Notes under the pieces: model-generated
Seen by the model: only the letters and a program-made list of their open reading frames with translations
Told to the model about the DNA's origin: nothing
The model's database searches: none
Source: Variovorax sp. ZS18.2.2
GTDB taxonomy: Bacteria; Pseudomonadota; Gammaproteobacteria; Burkholderiales; Burkholderiaceae_C
Length of the DNA: 64,000 nt
Reading direction: 5' to 3'
Assembly: GCF_024701975.1 (NCBI RefSeq)
Contig: NZ_JANLNM010000004.1
Coordinates: 62,001-126,000, forward strand
Part shown: positions 44,326-53,694 of the stretch, one piece after another
Layout of the letters: each line of letters starts with the position of its first letter
Position numbering within the stretch: the stretch's first letter is position 1
Translations under genes and position numbers: made by a program

Positions 44326-45534
44326 TTACAGGCCCAGGATCATCTTGGAGATGATGTTTTTCTGGATTTCATTCGAGCCGCCGAAGATCGACAGCTTGCG
44401 GTTGTTGAAATAGCGCGCGGCGGCTGCCTTCGCATAGGCCGGGCCGAAGGTCTCGCCATCGAAGCCGTCGTGCAGCGCTTCCTCGACGAAGGGGCGCCCG
44501 TAGACGCCCATTGCGCGGCGGGCCAGCGAGGAAATCTCCTGGCGAATTTCCGTGCCGCGAATCTTCAGCATCGAGCTTTCCGCACCCGGCACGCCGCCGC
44601 CGGCCACGGCCGCGATCACGCGCAGGTTCGTCGTCTTCATGTTCTCCAAGTCGATCTCCACGCGCGCCATGCGTGCGGCGAACGACGGGTCTTCGGCAAG
44701 CGGCTTGCCGTTCTTCACCTGCTTGGCGGCAATGCCCTTGAGCTGTTCGAGCGCGGCCACCGAGAAGCCCACGCCCGCGATGTTGGTGCGTTCGTAGGTC
44801 AGCAGGTACTTGGCGCAGGTCCAGCCCTTGTTCTCTTCGCCCACGAGGTTCTCGGCCGGCACGCGCACGTCCGAGAAGAACACTTCGTTCACTTCATGCT
44901 CGCCGTCGAGCGTGATGATCGGACGCACTTCCACACCGGGCGAGGTCATGTCGATCAAAAGGAAGCTGATGCCTTCCTGCTTCTTCGCCTCGCGGTTGGT
45001 GCGCACCAGGCAGAAGATCATGTTGGCGTGCTGGCCCAGCGTGGTCCAGGTCTTCTGGCCGTTCACGAGGTAGTGATCGCCCTGCGCATCGATGCCGCGC
45101 ACGGCCGAGGTCTTCACCGCGGCGAGGTCAGAGCCCGCGCCGGGTTCCGAATAGCCCTGGCACCACCAGTCCGAGCCGTCGAGGATGCGCGGCAGCCAGC
45201 GCTGCTTCTGCGCCTCGTTGCCGTACTTGATGAGCACTGGGCCCAGCATGTTCACGCCGAAGGGCACGATGCGCGGCGCAAAAGCCAGCGCGCATTCGTG
45301 TTCGAAGATGAACTTCTCCACCGCCGTCCAGCCCGGGCCGCCGTACTGCTCGGGCCAGTGGTTGGCGAGCCAGCCGCGCGCGTTGAGGATGGCGTGCCAT
45401 TCCTGCATGTCGGCCTTGCTGAGGATCTGGCCGCCGCTGACTTTCGCCGAGAGGCGCGCGGGCAGCTTGTCGGCGAGGAAGGCGCGCACTTCCGCGCGGA
45501 AGGCTTCTTCTTCGGGGGTGAAGTTCAGGTCCAT
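44326..45534 (-). CDS. pimC: Acyl-CoA dehydrogenase, pimeloyl-CoA dehydrogenase large-subunit type
   Basis: 402 residues. FTPEEEAFRAEVRAFLADKLP opens the fold; CQGYSEPGAGSDLAAVKTSA is the substrate/FAD loop, and GQKTWTTLGQHANMIFCLVRT follows. The C-terminal motif is FGGSNEIQKNII where classical enzymes have YEGT-x-EIQ, so the canonical catalytic Glu is Gly here; Glu in LTYERTNIAG may replace it. Large and small subunits of this kind form heteromeric dehydrogenases for dicarboxyl-CoA esters such as pimeloyl-CoA. Electrons would go to EtfAB from the same operon. Confidence 0.85.
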   Translation of the reverse strand: MDLNFTPEEEAFRAEVRAFLADKLPARLSAKVSGGQILSKADMQEWHAILNARGWLANHWPEQYGGPGWTAVEKFIFEHECALAFAPRIVPFGVNMLGPVLIKYGNEAQKQRWLPRILDGSDWWCQGYSEPGAGSDLAAVKTSAVRGIDAQGDHYLVNGQKTWTTLGQHANMIFCLVRTNREAKKQEGISFLLIDMTSPGVEVRPIITLDGEHEVNEVFFSDVRVPAENLVGEENKGWTCAKYLLTYERTNIAGVGFSVAALEQLKGIAAKQVKNGKPLAEDPSFAARMARVEIDLENMKTTNLRVIAAVAGGGVPGAESSMLKIRGTEIRQEISSLARRAMGVYGRPFVEEALHDGFDGETFGPAYAKAAAARYFNNRKLSIFGGSNEIQKNIISKMILGL

Positions 45535-45544
45535 CGCTGGCTCC

Positions 45545-46735
45545 TCAATAGATTTCGAACAGGCCCGCGGCGCCCATGCCGCCGGCGATGCACATCGTCA
45601 CGACCGCGTACTTGGCGCCGCGGCGCTTGCCTTCGATGAGCACGTGGCCCGTGAGGCGCGCGCCGGTCATGCCGAAGGGGTGGCCGATGGAGATCGCGCC
45701 GCCGTTCACGTTGAGCAGTTCCGACGGAATGCCCAGCTTGTCCTGGCAGTAGATCGACTGCGAGGCAAAGGCTTCGTTGAGTTCCCACAGGCCGATGTCC
45801 TCGACCTTCAGGCCATGACGCGCGAGCAGCTTGGGCACCGCGAACACGGGGCCGATGCCCATTTCGTCGGGCTCGCAGCCGGCCAGCGCCAGGCCGCGGA
45901 AGGCGCCGAGCGGCTTGATGTTGGCGCGCTCCGCATCCTTGGCTTCCATCAGCACGCAGGCCGATGCGCCGTCGGAAAGCTGCGAGGCGTTGCCGGCGGT
46001 GACGAACTTGTCTTCGCCCATCACCGGCTTGAGCTTGGCCAGCGCTTCGTAGGTGGTGCCGCGGCGGTTGCAGTTGTCTTCGGTGGCAGTGACTTCGCGG
46101 TGGGTGACTTCCTTGGTCTCCTTGTCCGTCACGGCCATCGTGGTGGTGCAGGCGACGATCTCGTCCTTGTAGCGGCCGGCGAGCTGGGCTTCCTCGGTCT
46201 TGCGCTGGCTCTCGGCGGAGAAGCGGTCTTGTGCCTCGCGGCTGATGCCGTAGCGCTTGGCCACGATGTCGGCCGTGTCGATCATCGCCATGTAGAGATC
46301 GGGCTTGTGCTCGACGATCCACGGGTCGAGGCTGAGGTCGCCGCCATCGCCGGGGCTGCGGCCACGGATCTGCGAAATGCTTTCGACGCCGCCCGCGATC
46401 ATGGCCGGTGCGCCGTCCACCACGATGCGGCCCGCGGCCATCGCGATGGCCTGCAGGCCCGAGGCGCAGAAGCGGTTCACCGTGGTGCCGGCGATGCTGA
46501 TCGGCAGGCCCGAACGGATGATGGACTGGCGCGCGATGTTGCGACCCGTGGTGCCCTCGGGGTAGCCGCAGCCGAGGATCGCGTCCTCGATCAGTGCCGG
46601 GTCCAGCCCCGAGCGCTCGACGGCGGCCTTCACTGCGAAGGACGCCAGCGTGGCGCCGGGGGTGATGTTGAATTCGCCGCGGTGCGCCTTGGTGAGCGGG
46701 GTGCGGGCGGTGGAAACGATGACGGCTTCACGCAT
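45545..46735 (-). CDS. Acetyl-CoA C-acyltransferase (thiolase)
   Basis: 396 residues. The nucleophilic Cys lies in [16 protein letters not shown] (near residue 88), the His in [18 protein letters not shown] and the second Cys in [17 protein letters not shown]. It carries out the thiolytic cleavage that ends each beta-oxidation round, here probably of 3-oxo-dicarboxyl-CoA (PimB-like). It lies 10 bases upstream of the large dehydrogenase subunit and 14 bases after the fused hydratase/dehydrogenase. It is about as long as, but clearly distinct from, the thiolase at 6360. Confidence 0.93.
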   Translation of the reverse strand: MREAVIVSTARTPLTKAHRGEFNITPGATLASFAVKAAVERSGLDPALIEDAILGCGYPEGTTGRNIARQSIIRSGLPISIAGTTVNRFCASGLQAIAMAAGRIVVDGAPAMIAGGVESISQIRGRSPGDGGDLSLDPWIVEHKPDLYMAMIDTADIVAKRYGISREAQDRFSAESQRKTEEAQLAGRYKDEIVACTTTMAVTDKETKEVTHREVTATEDNCNRRGTTYEALAKLKPVMGEDKFVTAGNASQLSDGASACVLMEAKDAERANIKPLGAFRGLALAGCEPDEMGIGPVFAVPKLLARHGLKVEDIGLWELNEAFASQSIYCQDKLGIPSELLNVNGGAISIGHPFGMTGARLTGHVLIEGKRRGAKYAVVTMCIAGGMGAAGLFEIY

Positions 46736-46749
46736 GGGAATGCTCCTGT

Positions 46750-48885
46750 TTATTCGGATTGGTTCAAGCTCGAGAAATCGGCACCGCGTTCGACGAGCTC
46801 CACGAGCAGCGGCGACGGCTTCCAGAAGATCGGGTCTTCTTTTGCGAACTCGCGGATGTCGGCGAGCACCTTCGGCAGGCCCACCGTGTCCGCGTACTTC
46901 ATCGGGCCGCCGCGATGACGCGGGAAGCCATAGCCGTAGAGGAAGGTCACGTCCACGTCGAGCGGGCGCAGCGCGATGCGCTGGAGCACGACGTTGGCGC
47001 CTTCGTTGACCATCGCGGCCATGTAGCGGCGGATGATTTCTTCATTCGTGAAGCTGCGCCGCACGATGCCCGCGCGCTCGCGCTCGGCATCGATGATGGC
47101 CAGCACCGCCGGGTCGGGCGAGCCGGTGCGCGCGCCCTCGGGGTACAGGTAGTAGCCGCGCTGCGTCTTCTGGCCGAACCAGCCGCGCTCGCAGATGCGG
47201 TCGGCAATCTGCACGTAGCGCGCCTGCGGATCGCGCGTGGCGGCCTTGCGCTTGCGCGTGGCCCAGCCGATGTCGCCGCCTGCGAGGTCCGATACCTGGA
47301 ACGGGCCCATCGGGTAGCCGAACTCGCGCACCGCCTCGTCGATCTGGTAGGGCGAGGCGCCGTCTTCCATCATGTGGTCGGCGGCCTGGCGGTACACCGC
47401 GAGGATGCGGTTGCCGATGAAGCCGTCGCACACGCCGGCGCGCACCGGCACCTTCTTGAGTTTCTTCGCAAGCTCGAAGCCGGTGGCGACCACGTCGGCG
47501 CTCACCTTGGCGGGCACCACGATCTCCAGCAGCTTCATGATGTTGGCGGGCGAGAAGAAGTGCAGGCCCACCACGTCCTGCGGGCGCTTGATGCTCGCCG
47601 CGATCTCGTCGATGTCCAGGTACGAGGTGTTGGTGGCGAGCACCGCACCAGGCTTGCACACGCGGTCGAGTTCGGCGAACACGGCCTTCTTCACGCCCAT
47701 TTCCTCGAACACCGCCTCGACCACGATGTCGACGTTGGCCAAGGCGTCATACGAGGTGGAGCCGCTGAAGCGCGCCATCACGGCGGCCTTGGCCTCGGGC
47801 GTCATGCGGCCCTTGGCGATGAGGCCGTCATACACCTTCTCGACGTGCTGGCGGCCGCGCGCGAGGCTGGGCTCGTCGCGCTCGATCATGGTCACGGGCA
47901 GGCCCGCGTCGAGCATCGCCACCGCGATGCCTGCGCCCATGGTGCCGCCGCCGATGATGCCGGCCGATTCGAGCTTGCGCGGGCTGGCGGATCGGGTCTC
48001 GGGCGCCTTGAGCACTTCGCGCTCAGCGAAGAAGGCGTGGATGAGGCCCGCGCGCTGCGGGCTGTCGATGCACTGCATGAAGAGCTTGCGCTCCAGCGCC
48101 ATGCCTTCGTCGAAGGGCAGCGCGAGCGCGCCCTCGACGGCTTCGATGATCTTCATCGGCGAGAAGAGGCCGCGGCTCTTCTTGGCGGTGTCTGCGCGCG
48201 CAGCTTCGAGGGCGGCGCGGCTCGCTTCCTTGTCGGCGAGGCCGGTCGCTTCGCGCGTGCGGCGCACGGGGGCCTTGGCGGCGACCAGTTCCTGCGCGTA
48301 GGCGAGGCCTTCGGCGCGCGCGTCGGCATCGGTGGCGAGGCGGTCGATGAGGCCGAGCGACAGCGCCTCTTTCGCGCCCGCGTGGCGGCCGCTGAGCATC
48401 AGTTCGAGCGCGGGCTTCACGCCGATGAGGCGCGGCGCGCGCTGCGTGCCGCCCGAGCCGGGCAGGAGGCCCAGCGCCACTTCTGGCAGGCCCAGCTTGG
48501 CGGTGGGCGAGGCGATGCGGTAGTGCGCCGAGAGCGCCACTTCGAGCCCGCCGCCGAGCGCAGCGCCATGGATGGCAGCGACGACCGGCTTCGTGCAGTT
48601 CTCGATCGCCAGGCACGCCTCGGGCAGCGACGGCGGCTGCGGCGCCTTGCCGAATTCGCGGATGTCCGCGCCGGCGATGAAGTTGCGGCCCGCGCCGACG
48701 ATCAGCACCGCCTTCGCGCCGCTGTCGGCCTCGGCCGCCTCGATGGCGGCCACGAGGCCGCGGCGCACATCCACGCCCAGGGCGTTGACGGGCGGGTTGT
48801 CGATGGTCACCACGAACACGTCGCCTTGACGCTCGAAGGTGACGGGACCGGAAGACGTGGAAGGGCTGGAGGTTGTGGTGGCCAT
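46750..48885 (-). CDS. Fused enoyl-CoA hydratase / 3-hydroxyacyl-CoA dehydrogenase (FadJ/PimF-like)
   Basis: 711 residues, arranged hydratase first. The crotonase domain has [15 protein letters not shown] and [20 protein letters not shown], with the Glu in [23 protein letters not shown] (catalytic LPEV and LLPGSGGTQ blocks). The NAD domain begins at [21 protein letters not shown] near residue 302, with [15 protein letters not shown] and [15 protein letters not shown]. The domain order is that of FadB/FadJ and PimF and the opposite of the enzyme at 3487. It is the first gene of the twelve-gene operon. The start MATTTSSP was chosen; no better ribosome site exists upstream. Confidence 0.93.
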   Translation of the reverse strand: MATTTSSPSTSSGPVTFERQGDVFVVTIDNPPVNALGVDVRRGLVAAIEAAEADSGAKAVLIVGAGRNFIAGADIREFGKAPQPPSLPEACLAIENCTKPVVAAIHGAALGGGLEVALSAHYRIASPTAKLGLPEVALGLLPGSGGTQRAPRLIGVKPALELMLSGRHAGAKEALSLGLIDRLATDADARAEGLAYAQELVAAKAPVRRTREATGLADKEASRAALEAARADTAKKSRGLFSPMKIIEAVEGALALPFDEGMALERKLFMQCIDSPQRAGLIHAFFAEREVLKAPETRSASPRKLESAGIIGGGTMGAGIAVAMLDAGLPVTMIERDEPSLARGRQHVEKVYDGLIAKGRMTPEAKAAVMARFSGSTSYDALANVDIVVEAVFEEMGVKKAVFAELDRVCKPGAVLATNTSYLDIDEIAASIKRPQDVVGLHFFSPANIMKLLEIVVPAKVSADVVATGFELAKKLKKVPVRAGVCDGFIGNRILAVYRQAADHMMEDGASPYQIDEAVREFGYPMGPFQVSDLAGGDIGWATRKRKAATRDPQARYVQIADRICERGWFGQKTQRGYYLYPEGARTGSPDPAVLAIIDAERERAGIVRRSFTNEEIIRRYMAAMVNEGANVVLQRIALRPLDVDVTFLYGYGFPRHRGGPMKYADTVGLPKVLADIREFAKEDPIFWKPSPLLVELVERGADFSSLNQSE

Positions 48886-49004
48886 GTGCTTGTCTCTTGC
48901 GTTGGCGGGCCCTCGAATGCGGATGCAATGCGAGGGGCCCGAGGCTCTGGGGGTGAACCCCGCATTCTTGGCCCGTACCGGCGCTTTGACAATTGCATAG
49001 ACGG

Positions 49005-49019
49005 TTGACAGACTGTCAA
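49005..49019. promoter_or_regulatory. LysR-type box between the divergent regulator and the acyl-CoA operon
   Basis: TTGACA-GAC-TGTCAA is a perfect 6-bp inverted repeat that contains a T-N11-A core, the standard LysR recognition pattern. Two further TTGAC half-sites flank it (48986 and 49027), so several dimers could bind. It lies 24 bases before the LysR ATG and 120 bases from the start of the divergent operon, the usual autoregulatory position. Confidence 0.6.
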
Positions 49020-49042
49020 AGGATTTTTGACACAATCGCCGC

Positions 49043-49963
49043 ATGGACCTCCAATCGCTCACCCTGCTGGTGGAAATCCTTGACGCCGGCAACCTGAGCG
49101 CCGCCGCCCGCCGGCTCAAGATGAGCCGCGCCAACGTCAGCTACCACCTGAACCAGCTGGAGCGCTCGGTCGGGGCGCAGCTCGTGCGGCGCACCACGCG
49201 GCGCGCCGAGCCGACCGAAATCGGCCTGCGGCTCTACCAGCACGGCGTGGCCATCCAGACCGAACTGCTGGCCGCGCGCGAATCGGTCACCACGCTGGGC
49301 GAAGGCCTGCAGGGCCGCGTGCGGCTGAGCGTGCCCAGCGGCTACGGGCAGCTCGTGATGGCGGACTGGCTCATCGACTTCAAGCGTCAGTACCCCGGCA
49401 TCGTGCTGGACGTGGTGTTCGAGAACCGCATCGAGGATTTGCTGCGCGACGAAGTCGACATCGCGGTGCGTGTGATTCCCGAGCCGCCGCAGAACCTGGT
49501 GGCGCGCGATCTGGGGCCGGTGCGCTATGTGGCGTGCGCCTCACGCGACTACGCGGAAAAACATCCGCTCCCCGTGCAGCTCGACGAACTGCAGGGCGCG
49601 CCCGTGGTCACGGCCGCGGTCATCGGCCGGCAACTGCGCGTGTCGGCCTACCAGGGGGAAACTCGGCGCGAGGTGATCCTGGAGCCCACGCTGATCTCGG
49701 AAAATTTCCTGTTCCTGCGGCAGGCCATCCTCGCGGGCCTGGGCATCGGCCTCGTGCCCGACTACGTGGTGCAGGAAGACGTGCGCCAAGGCAAGGTGCT
49801 GACCACGCTGGATGACTGGCGCCTCTCCATCTTCGGCACGCAGATGTTCATGCTCTACATGCCGAACCGGCAGCACACGCGGGCGATCCGCACCTTCATC
49901 GACTTCATCCTGGAGCGGGTGCGGGCGACTGCCGCGCAGCCGCCTGATCAATCGCAGCGGTAG
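49043..49963 (+). CDS. LysR-type transcriptional regulator of the acyl-CoA operon
   Basis: 306 residues. The winged helix-turn-helix (residues 1-60) reads LTLLVEILDAGNLSAAARRL and RANVSYHLNQLE. The effector domain starts GRVRLSVPSGYGQLVMADW near residue 93. The gene is divergent from the twelve-gene operon and shares its promoter region, so it probably activates that operon in response to an acid or acyl-CoA from the pathway. The ATG lacks a Shine-Dalgarno sequence; CACAAT ends 6 bases before it, suggesting a leaderless message. Its 3' end overlaps the convergent lipoprotein gene by 16 bases. Confidence 0.9.
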   Translation: MDLQSLTLLVEILDAGNLSAAARRLKMSRANVSYHLNQLERSVGAQLVRRTTRRAEPTEIGLRLYQHGVAIQTELLAARESVTTLGEGLQGRVRLSVPSGYGQLVMADWLIDFKRQYPGIVLDVVFENRIEDLLRDEVDIAVRVIPEPPQNLVARDLGPVRYVACASRDYAEKHPLPVQLDELQGAPVVTAAVIGRQLRVSAYQGETRREVILEPTLISENFLFLRQAILAGLGIGLVPDYVVQEDVRQGKVLTTLDDWRLSIFGTQMFMLYMPNRQHTRAIRTFIDFILERVRATAAQPPDQSQR

Positions 49964-50181
49964 GTGACTTCGCTGTCGGGTGCCAGGCGTGCCGCCTTCG
50001 GGTCGAGGTAGCGCAGCGGCGCGCCGAAGTTGCGGCAGTAGGCCTCGGCGTCTTGCGTGGTGGGCGACTTGAACTGGCCGTCGCCGAGGAAGCTGACGCG
50101 CGGCGCAGGCCGGGACGAGGCGCAGCCTGCGACGACAAGAGCGGCCGGAAGAAGAGCGAGGAGTGCGAGTGAGCGGCGCAT
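49948..50181 (-). CDS. Small lipoprotein of unknown function
   Basis: 77 residues. A lipoprotein signal (LALLALLPAALVVAGC, lipobox VAGC with Cys20) precedes a 57-residue mature part containing two further Cys (YCRNFGAPL and the terminal TYRCD), which could form a disulfide. No domain is recognised. The gene overlaps the LysR gene tail-to-tail. Confidence 0.75.
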   Translation of the reverse strand: MRRSLALLALLPAALVVAGCASSRPAPRVSFLGDGQFKSPTTQDAEAYCRNFGAPLRYLDPKAARLAPDSEVTYRCD

Positions 50182-50226
50182 CGTGGATGCGCATCGCTGC
50201 GCACGGTTTGGAAGGAGCCTGCGACT

Positions 50227-50796
50227 TTAGCGGCTGTACAGTCCGACCACGCTCTGCCCGCCCAGCGCATGCCCCTTGAGCGCCGCGAGCAGCGCATCGC
50301 GCGTGAGCCCGGCCGGCAGCGCGTCCGGCGCGAGGTCGGAGGCCACCACGGTCAGCACGTAGTGGTGCGGATGGTCGCCCACTGGCGGGCACATGCCGCG
50401 GTAGGCCGTGGCGCCCGCCACGTTCGTGCCGACGGTGAAGCCGCCCGTTTCGTTCGCCTTGAGCTGGCCACGCTCGGCCGCGATGTTGTAGGCCACCCAG
50501 TGCGAGACGCCCAGGCCCAGCGAGCCGTCCGGATCCGACATCAGCACGGCGACCGACTTCGCCTTGGCGGGCAACTGCGTCCACGCCACCGGCATCGAGA
50601 CGTTCTTGCCGCCGCAATCGCCGACGCCGGCGTGTTCGGCGGGAATCGTGCCGTTGTCGGCGAAGGCGGTCGAGGTGACCTTCATGCCGGTGGGCGCCTT
50701 GCCGCCGGTGGCGGGGGCCATGGCGCCGCAACCTGCCAACAGAGCGGCGAGGGCGACGGACGAGAGGGAGAGGGTGCCGAGGCGAAGGGTGCGCAT
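50227..50796 (-). CDS. YbhB/YbcL family (PEBP, Raf-kinase-inhibitor-like) lipoprotein
   Basis: 189 residues. A lipoprotein signal peptide with lipobox LAGC (Cys23) comes first. The mature part is a phosphatidylethanolamine-binding-protein fold: VTSTAFADNGTIPAEHAGVGDCGGKNVSM, the VLMSDPDGSLGLGVSHWVAYNI ligand-pocket block (DPD and HWV), and the GMCPPVGDHPHHYVLTVVA block. Bacterial members are of uncertain role. It is an envelope protein; the neighbours give no functional clue. Confidence 0.9.
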   Translation of the reverse strand: MRTLRLGTLSLSSVALAALLAGCGAMAPATGGKAPTGMKVTSTAFADNGTIPAEHAGVGDCGGKNVSMPVAWTQLPAKAKSVAVLMSDPDGSLGLGVSHWVAYNIAAERGQLKANETGGFTVGTNVAGATAYRGMCPPVGDHPHHYVLTVVASDLAPDALPAGLTRDALLAALKGHALGGQSVVGLYSR

Positions 50797-50824
50797 GTGT
50801 TCTTTCCAGTGAGGGTTGTCGGTG

Positions 50825-51178
50825 TCAGTCGATCAGCCACACGCTGCCGTCCGCTGCTTCGCGGACCGCGAGCGATGTCAGCCGCGCGCCGCGGCAGGGG
50901 CCGCCGACGCACTTTCCGGTGTCCGGCTCGAAGATCGCGCCGTGCCGCGCGCACATCAGGAAGCGGCCCGAGCTTTCGAGGACCAGCCCCTCGAAGTCGA
51001 GCGGACCACCAGCGTGCGGGCATTGGTTGAGGTAGCTGTAGACGCCGCCGTTCCAGCGGACTGCAAAGGCGGACTCGCCACCGGGCGTCGTGAACGTGGC
51101 CGCCAGGCCGCCGTCGGCAAGGTCGGTGGCAATCGGTTGGCGTTTTGCGGTATCGAGCGTCGTGTGGTCGTGCGTCAT
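50825..51178 (-). CDS. Rieske [2Fe-2S] domain protein
   Basis: 117 residues. A stand-alone Rieske domain: Cys53 and His55 in CPHAGGPLDFEG, and Cys76 and His79 in LMCARHGAIFEPDTG, complete the cluster ligands. A following CVGGPC could add a disulfide of the kind seen in high-potential Rieske proteins. It resembles Rieske ferredoxins of dioxygenase or nitrite-reductase small-subunit type. No oxygenase gene is near. The start MTHDHTTLDT was chosen by length; an ATG 11 codons upstream is possible. Confidence 0.88.
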   Translation of the reverse strand: MTHDHTTLDTAKRQPIATDLADGGLAATFTTPGGESAFAVRWNGGVYSYLNQCPHAGGPLDFEGLVLESSGRFLMCARHGAIFEPDTGKCVGGPCRGARLTSLAVREAADGSVWLID

Positions 51179-51276
51179 CTGCGGCAGAGGGTAGCCAAGG
51201 TTCGGGCGCACTGCAACGCGACATTGCAGCCATGTTGAATGACCACCGGCATGTTTTCTGCTGTACTCATTGCCCT

Positions 51277-51789
51277 ATGAACGATGTCGCTCCCCACATG
51301 CTGGTGCCGCAACCGCTGACGCCTCGCGCTTTCGAGCCCTACGGCACGGTGCTGGCCGGGCCTTCTTCAGGTGCGGGACGCCCGATCAACGGCGGCAATG
51401 CCGAGCGCTTCGACCTCGTCGATGACCTACAGCTCGGCGCCGACGGCGGCCGGCCGATGCTCGCGCTGTTCCGCGCGCAGGCCCGGCATTTCCCGCACGC
51501 GGTCACGGAGATGGAGCGGCACGCGCTTGGCAGCCAGACCTTCGTGCCCCTGGGCGAGCGGCGCTTCGTGATCGTGGTTGCGCCGGCTGGCGAGGCGCCC
51601 GTCGAGCCCGGCATGCTCCAGGCCTTCATCACCGATGGCCATCAAGGCGTGGTGCTCGCGCCCGGCACCTGGCATCACGCGTTGCTGGCGGTCGGTGCGG
51701 GGGATTTCGTGGTGATCGAGCGGGCCGCGGCTGCGGTCGATTGCGATGTCTGCTGGCTGCGGGAGCCAGCCCGCGTCGTGATCGCCTAG
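51277..51789 (+). CDS. allA: Ureidoglycolate lyase
   Basis: 170 residues, the usual size of AllA. Recognisable blocks are LTPRAFEPYGTVLAG at the N-terminus, GRPINGGNAERFDLVDD, FPHAVTEMERHALGSQTFVPL and the cupin-like GVVLAPGTWHHALLAVG with the metal-site His pair. It splits ureidoglycolate into glyoxylate and urea, a late step of allantoin breakdown. No other allantoin genes are nearby, so it may serve a scattered purine pathway; the nucleoside hydrolase at 25041 is a distant possible partner. Its stop overlaps the convergent cupin gene by 4 bases. Confidence 0.9.
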   Translation: MNDVAPHMLVPQPLTPRAFEPYGTVLAGPSSGAGRPINGGNAERFDLVDDLQLGADGGRPMLALFRAQARHFPHAVTEMERHALGSQTFVPLGERRFVIVVAPAGEAPVEPGMLQAFITDGHQGVVLAPGTWHHALLAVGAGDFVVIERAAAAVDCDVCWLREPARVVIA

Positions 51790-52166
51790 ACAGGCCGCAG
51801 CTGGTCTGCGAGCGAGCGCGTCTTCTCGGTGACGGTGCTGCCCGTATGCAGCGTGGTCTTGCGCTCGATGAGCATCAGGTGGCATTCCTCTTCGGCCACC
51901 GGGTTGTGCCGCACGCCCTTGGGCACCACGAACATCTCGCCTTCGCCAAGCTCGACCGGGCCGGCTTCCATCTCGATGCGAAGGCGGCCCTTGAGCACCA
52001 TGAAGAGCTCGTCCTCGTCGTCATGGCTGTGCCACGCGAGCGAGCCGTGGACCTTGGCGACCTTGATATAGGCATCGTCGACTTCGGCGACGACGCGCGG
52101 CGACCAGAATTCGGTGAGCGAGGCGGCGATTTCCTTGGGGGTGCTGACCTGGTGGGTGTTCGACAT
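51786..52166 (-). CDS. Cupin-domain protein
   Basis: 126 residues. A single cupin barrel: WHSHDDEDELFMVLKGRLRIE holds motif 1 (His, His, Glu metal ligands), and GEMFVVPKGVRHNPVAEEE holds motif 2 with its His. This type of small cupin often binds iron or another metal and is of unspecified function. Start MSNTHQVST was chosen as the first ATG after the intergenic region. Convergent with allA. Confidence 0.88.
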   Translation of the reverse strand: MSNTHQVSTPKEIAASLTEFWSPRVVAEVDDAYIKVAKVHGSLAWHSHDDEDELFMVLKGRLRIEMEAGPVELGEGEMFVVPKGVRHNPVAEEECHLMLIERKTTLHTGSTVTEKTRSLADQLRPV

Positions 52167-52262
52167 GGTGGGATTCCTGTGGCTGTTCGCGGCGCGAGGC
52201 ACGCGGGTTGGCTGAGCGATCGTTTCCCGAAAAGGCTTCACCGTGATCCGGAACGCGTCGTC

Positions 52263-52871
52263 ATGAACGATACCCAGGTCTTCGAATGCCTGCCATCATC
52301 GAAGCCGATGACCCGAAAAGACCCGCGCTGGGACGCGTACCTCCACGAAAGCCATTCGCCCGACGAGCTGCGTGAATGGGCGCGCAGCCTCTCGCACTTC
52401 CGCTTCTGCCGGGCCTTCGGCGGCCATGCCAATGACGGCGACTGCCTGCGCGTAGCGCTGGCTGTTCCCTCGGAGCAAGACCTGTTCGACGTGGCCGTGC
52501 AGTTGGGCATTGCGCTGGAACGCCTGCCGCCCGACAACCCCGAGCCGATGGCGGGCACGAGCTACACGAGCGCCGAGTTCGCGAAGTTCAAGCCGTCGAT
52601 CCCGGGCTGCGACCCGCCGATCCGTCAGCCGGGCCAGGTGCGCATTGCCGGTGCCGCCGTGCTCGCGTGGGTTCGCGCCGGCCGGCTCGATCTGGCGATG
52701 TCGGACGAAGACGAGTCTTGTGAGGTGACCGCGCGCACCGTGCGCGGCGCACAGGCCGTGGAAGCGCTGTTGCGCCCGCTCGCGCACCTGTGCATCGATC
52801 CGCCGCAGGAAGGGCGCAATTGCCTGAGCCCGAAGGCCTATCCGCAGTTGTGGTCGGACGCGGGGCAATAA
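52263..52871 (+). CDS. Unrecognised conserved-looking protein
   Basis: 202 residues with no signal peptide or membrane segment. A helical N-terminus (SPDELREWARSLSHFRFC) and a C-terminal block ending LLRPLAHLCIDPPQEGRNC can be seen. Cysteines cluster at the start and end, and their spacing (C-x-P) is not that of a known metal site. I cannot assign a family. An ATG 15 codons downstream (52308, MTRKDPRWD) is an alternative start. It stands between the divergent cupin and the convergent unknown gene at 52885. Confidence 0.6.
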   Translation: MNDTQVFECLPSSKPMTRKDPRWDAYLHESHSPDELREWARSLSHFRFCRAFGGHANDGDCLRVALAVPSEQDLFDVAVQLGIALERLPPDNPEPMAGTSYTSAEFAKFKPSIPGCDPPIRQPGQVRIAGAAVLAWVRAGRLDLAMSDEDESCEVTARTVRGAQAVEALLRPLAHLCIDPPQEGRNCLSPKAYPQLWSDAGQ

Positions 52872-52884
52872 GTCGGCGCAGCGA

Positions 52885-53631
52885 CTAGAGGGTGCCACCC
52901 TCCGGCCAGTTTTCCCAATGCGTGTTGGGCTCGAGCGTGGGCCGGTAGTGCGAGACATCCCCGGTCACCAGGACCTTCGCCAGTTGCTGGAAGGTCGGCG
53001 AGTTGCCTGGACGATGCGCATCCTCGACCACATCGGGGTGGTGCCACGCCTCCAGCTGCAGGATCTGCTGCATCTCCGGTAACACGCTGGCGCGGCGCTC
53101 CGAGATGCTGGCCAGCACGTCGTCGCGGTGCGTGGCCGCGAGGACGCGGGCAAGTTCGAAGGTGTGCATCTGCGCCACATCGAGCGGCACGATGCCGTGG
53201 GCCTGGCTGTCCGCGAGCGACGGCGCCGGCACCGGCTTGCCCCTCAGCACCAAGTCATGCGGGCCGCCGACAACCCATTCGAGGTTTTCCGGGTCCTGCC
53301 ACTCGCCTTCCTCGATGGGGTAGACAAAACGCGATTCGTTGTGCGGATGGAGGGCCAGATAGTTCTCGTAGGCCTCCGGGCTGACGTAGTTCGCTTCCGT
53401 GTTGCGGTTGTGCAGCCGGCTGGCGAAGGTGTGCACATGCGTGTCCGGAATGCCGGCCCGTGGCGAGAAGCCGAACACCTCGATCACCAGCGCCCAGTCT
53501 TCGAGCGACCGGAACAGCGACAGGCGTGTCGCCGCGAGGTACACATAGCCGTTGTCCAGCATCGGGAATGTGTAGCTGTCGCAGCACTGGTCGAGAACGG
53601 AAAGGATGTCGGCTTCTTGCCAGTTCATCAT
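52885..53631 (-). CDS. Unrecognised protein, about 250 residues
   Basis: 248 residues from the chosen ATG (a second ATG follows directly). It is soluble, acidic and rich in aromatic residues. Visible features are an early LDQCCDSYTFPMLDNGYVYLAATRLSL segment (with a Cys pair and a LDNGYVYLAA strand), a THVHTFASRLHNRN loop and a His-rich AWHHPDVVEDAHRP turn near residue 190. The His and Asp residues could bind metal, but no known motif is completed. I do not recognise the family. Tail-to-tail with the unknown gene at 52263. Confidence 0.6.
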   Translation of the reverse strand: MMNWQEADILSVLDQCCDSYTFPMLDNGYVYLAATRLSLFRSLEDWALVIEVFGFSPRAGIPDTHVHTFASRLHNRNTEANYVSPEAYENYLALHPHNESRFVYPIEEGEWQDPENLEWVVGGPHDLVLRGKPVPAPSLADSQAHGIVPLDVAQMHTFELARVLAATHRDDVLASISERRASVLPEMQQILQLEAWHHPDVVEDAHRPGNSPTFQQLAKVLVTGDVSHYRPTLEPNTHWENWPEGGTL

Positions 53632-53694
53632 GAGGACCCGATTCCGGAGTTGGCGTCGGCTCCGACTGTAGCTGTGGGTGCCGCCGCGGCGCGC

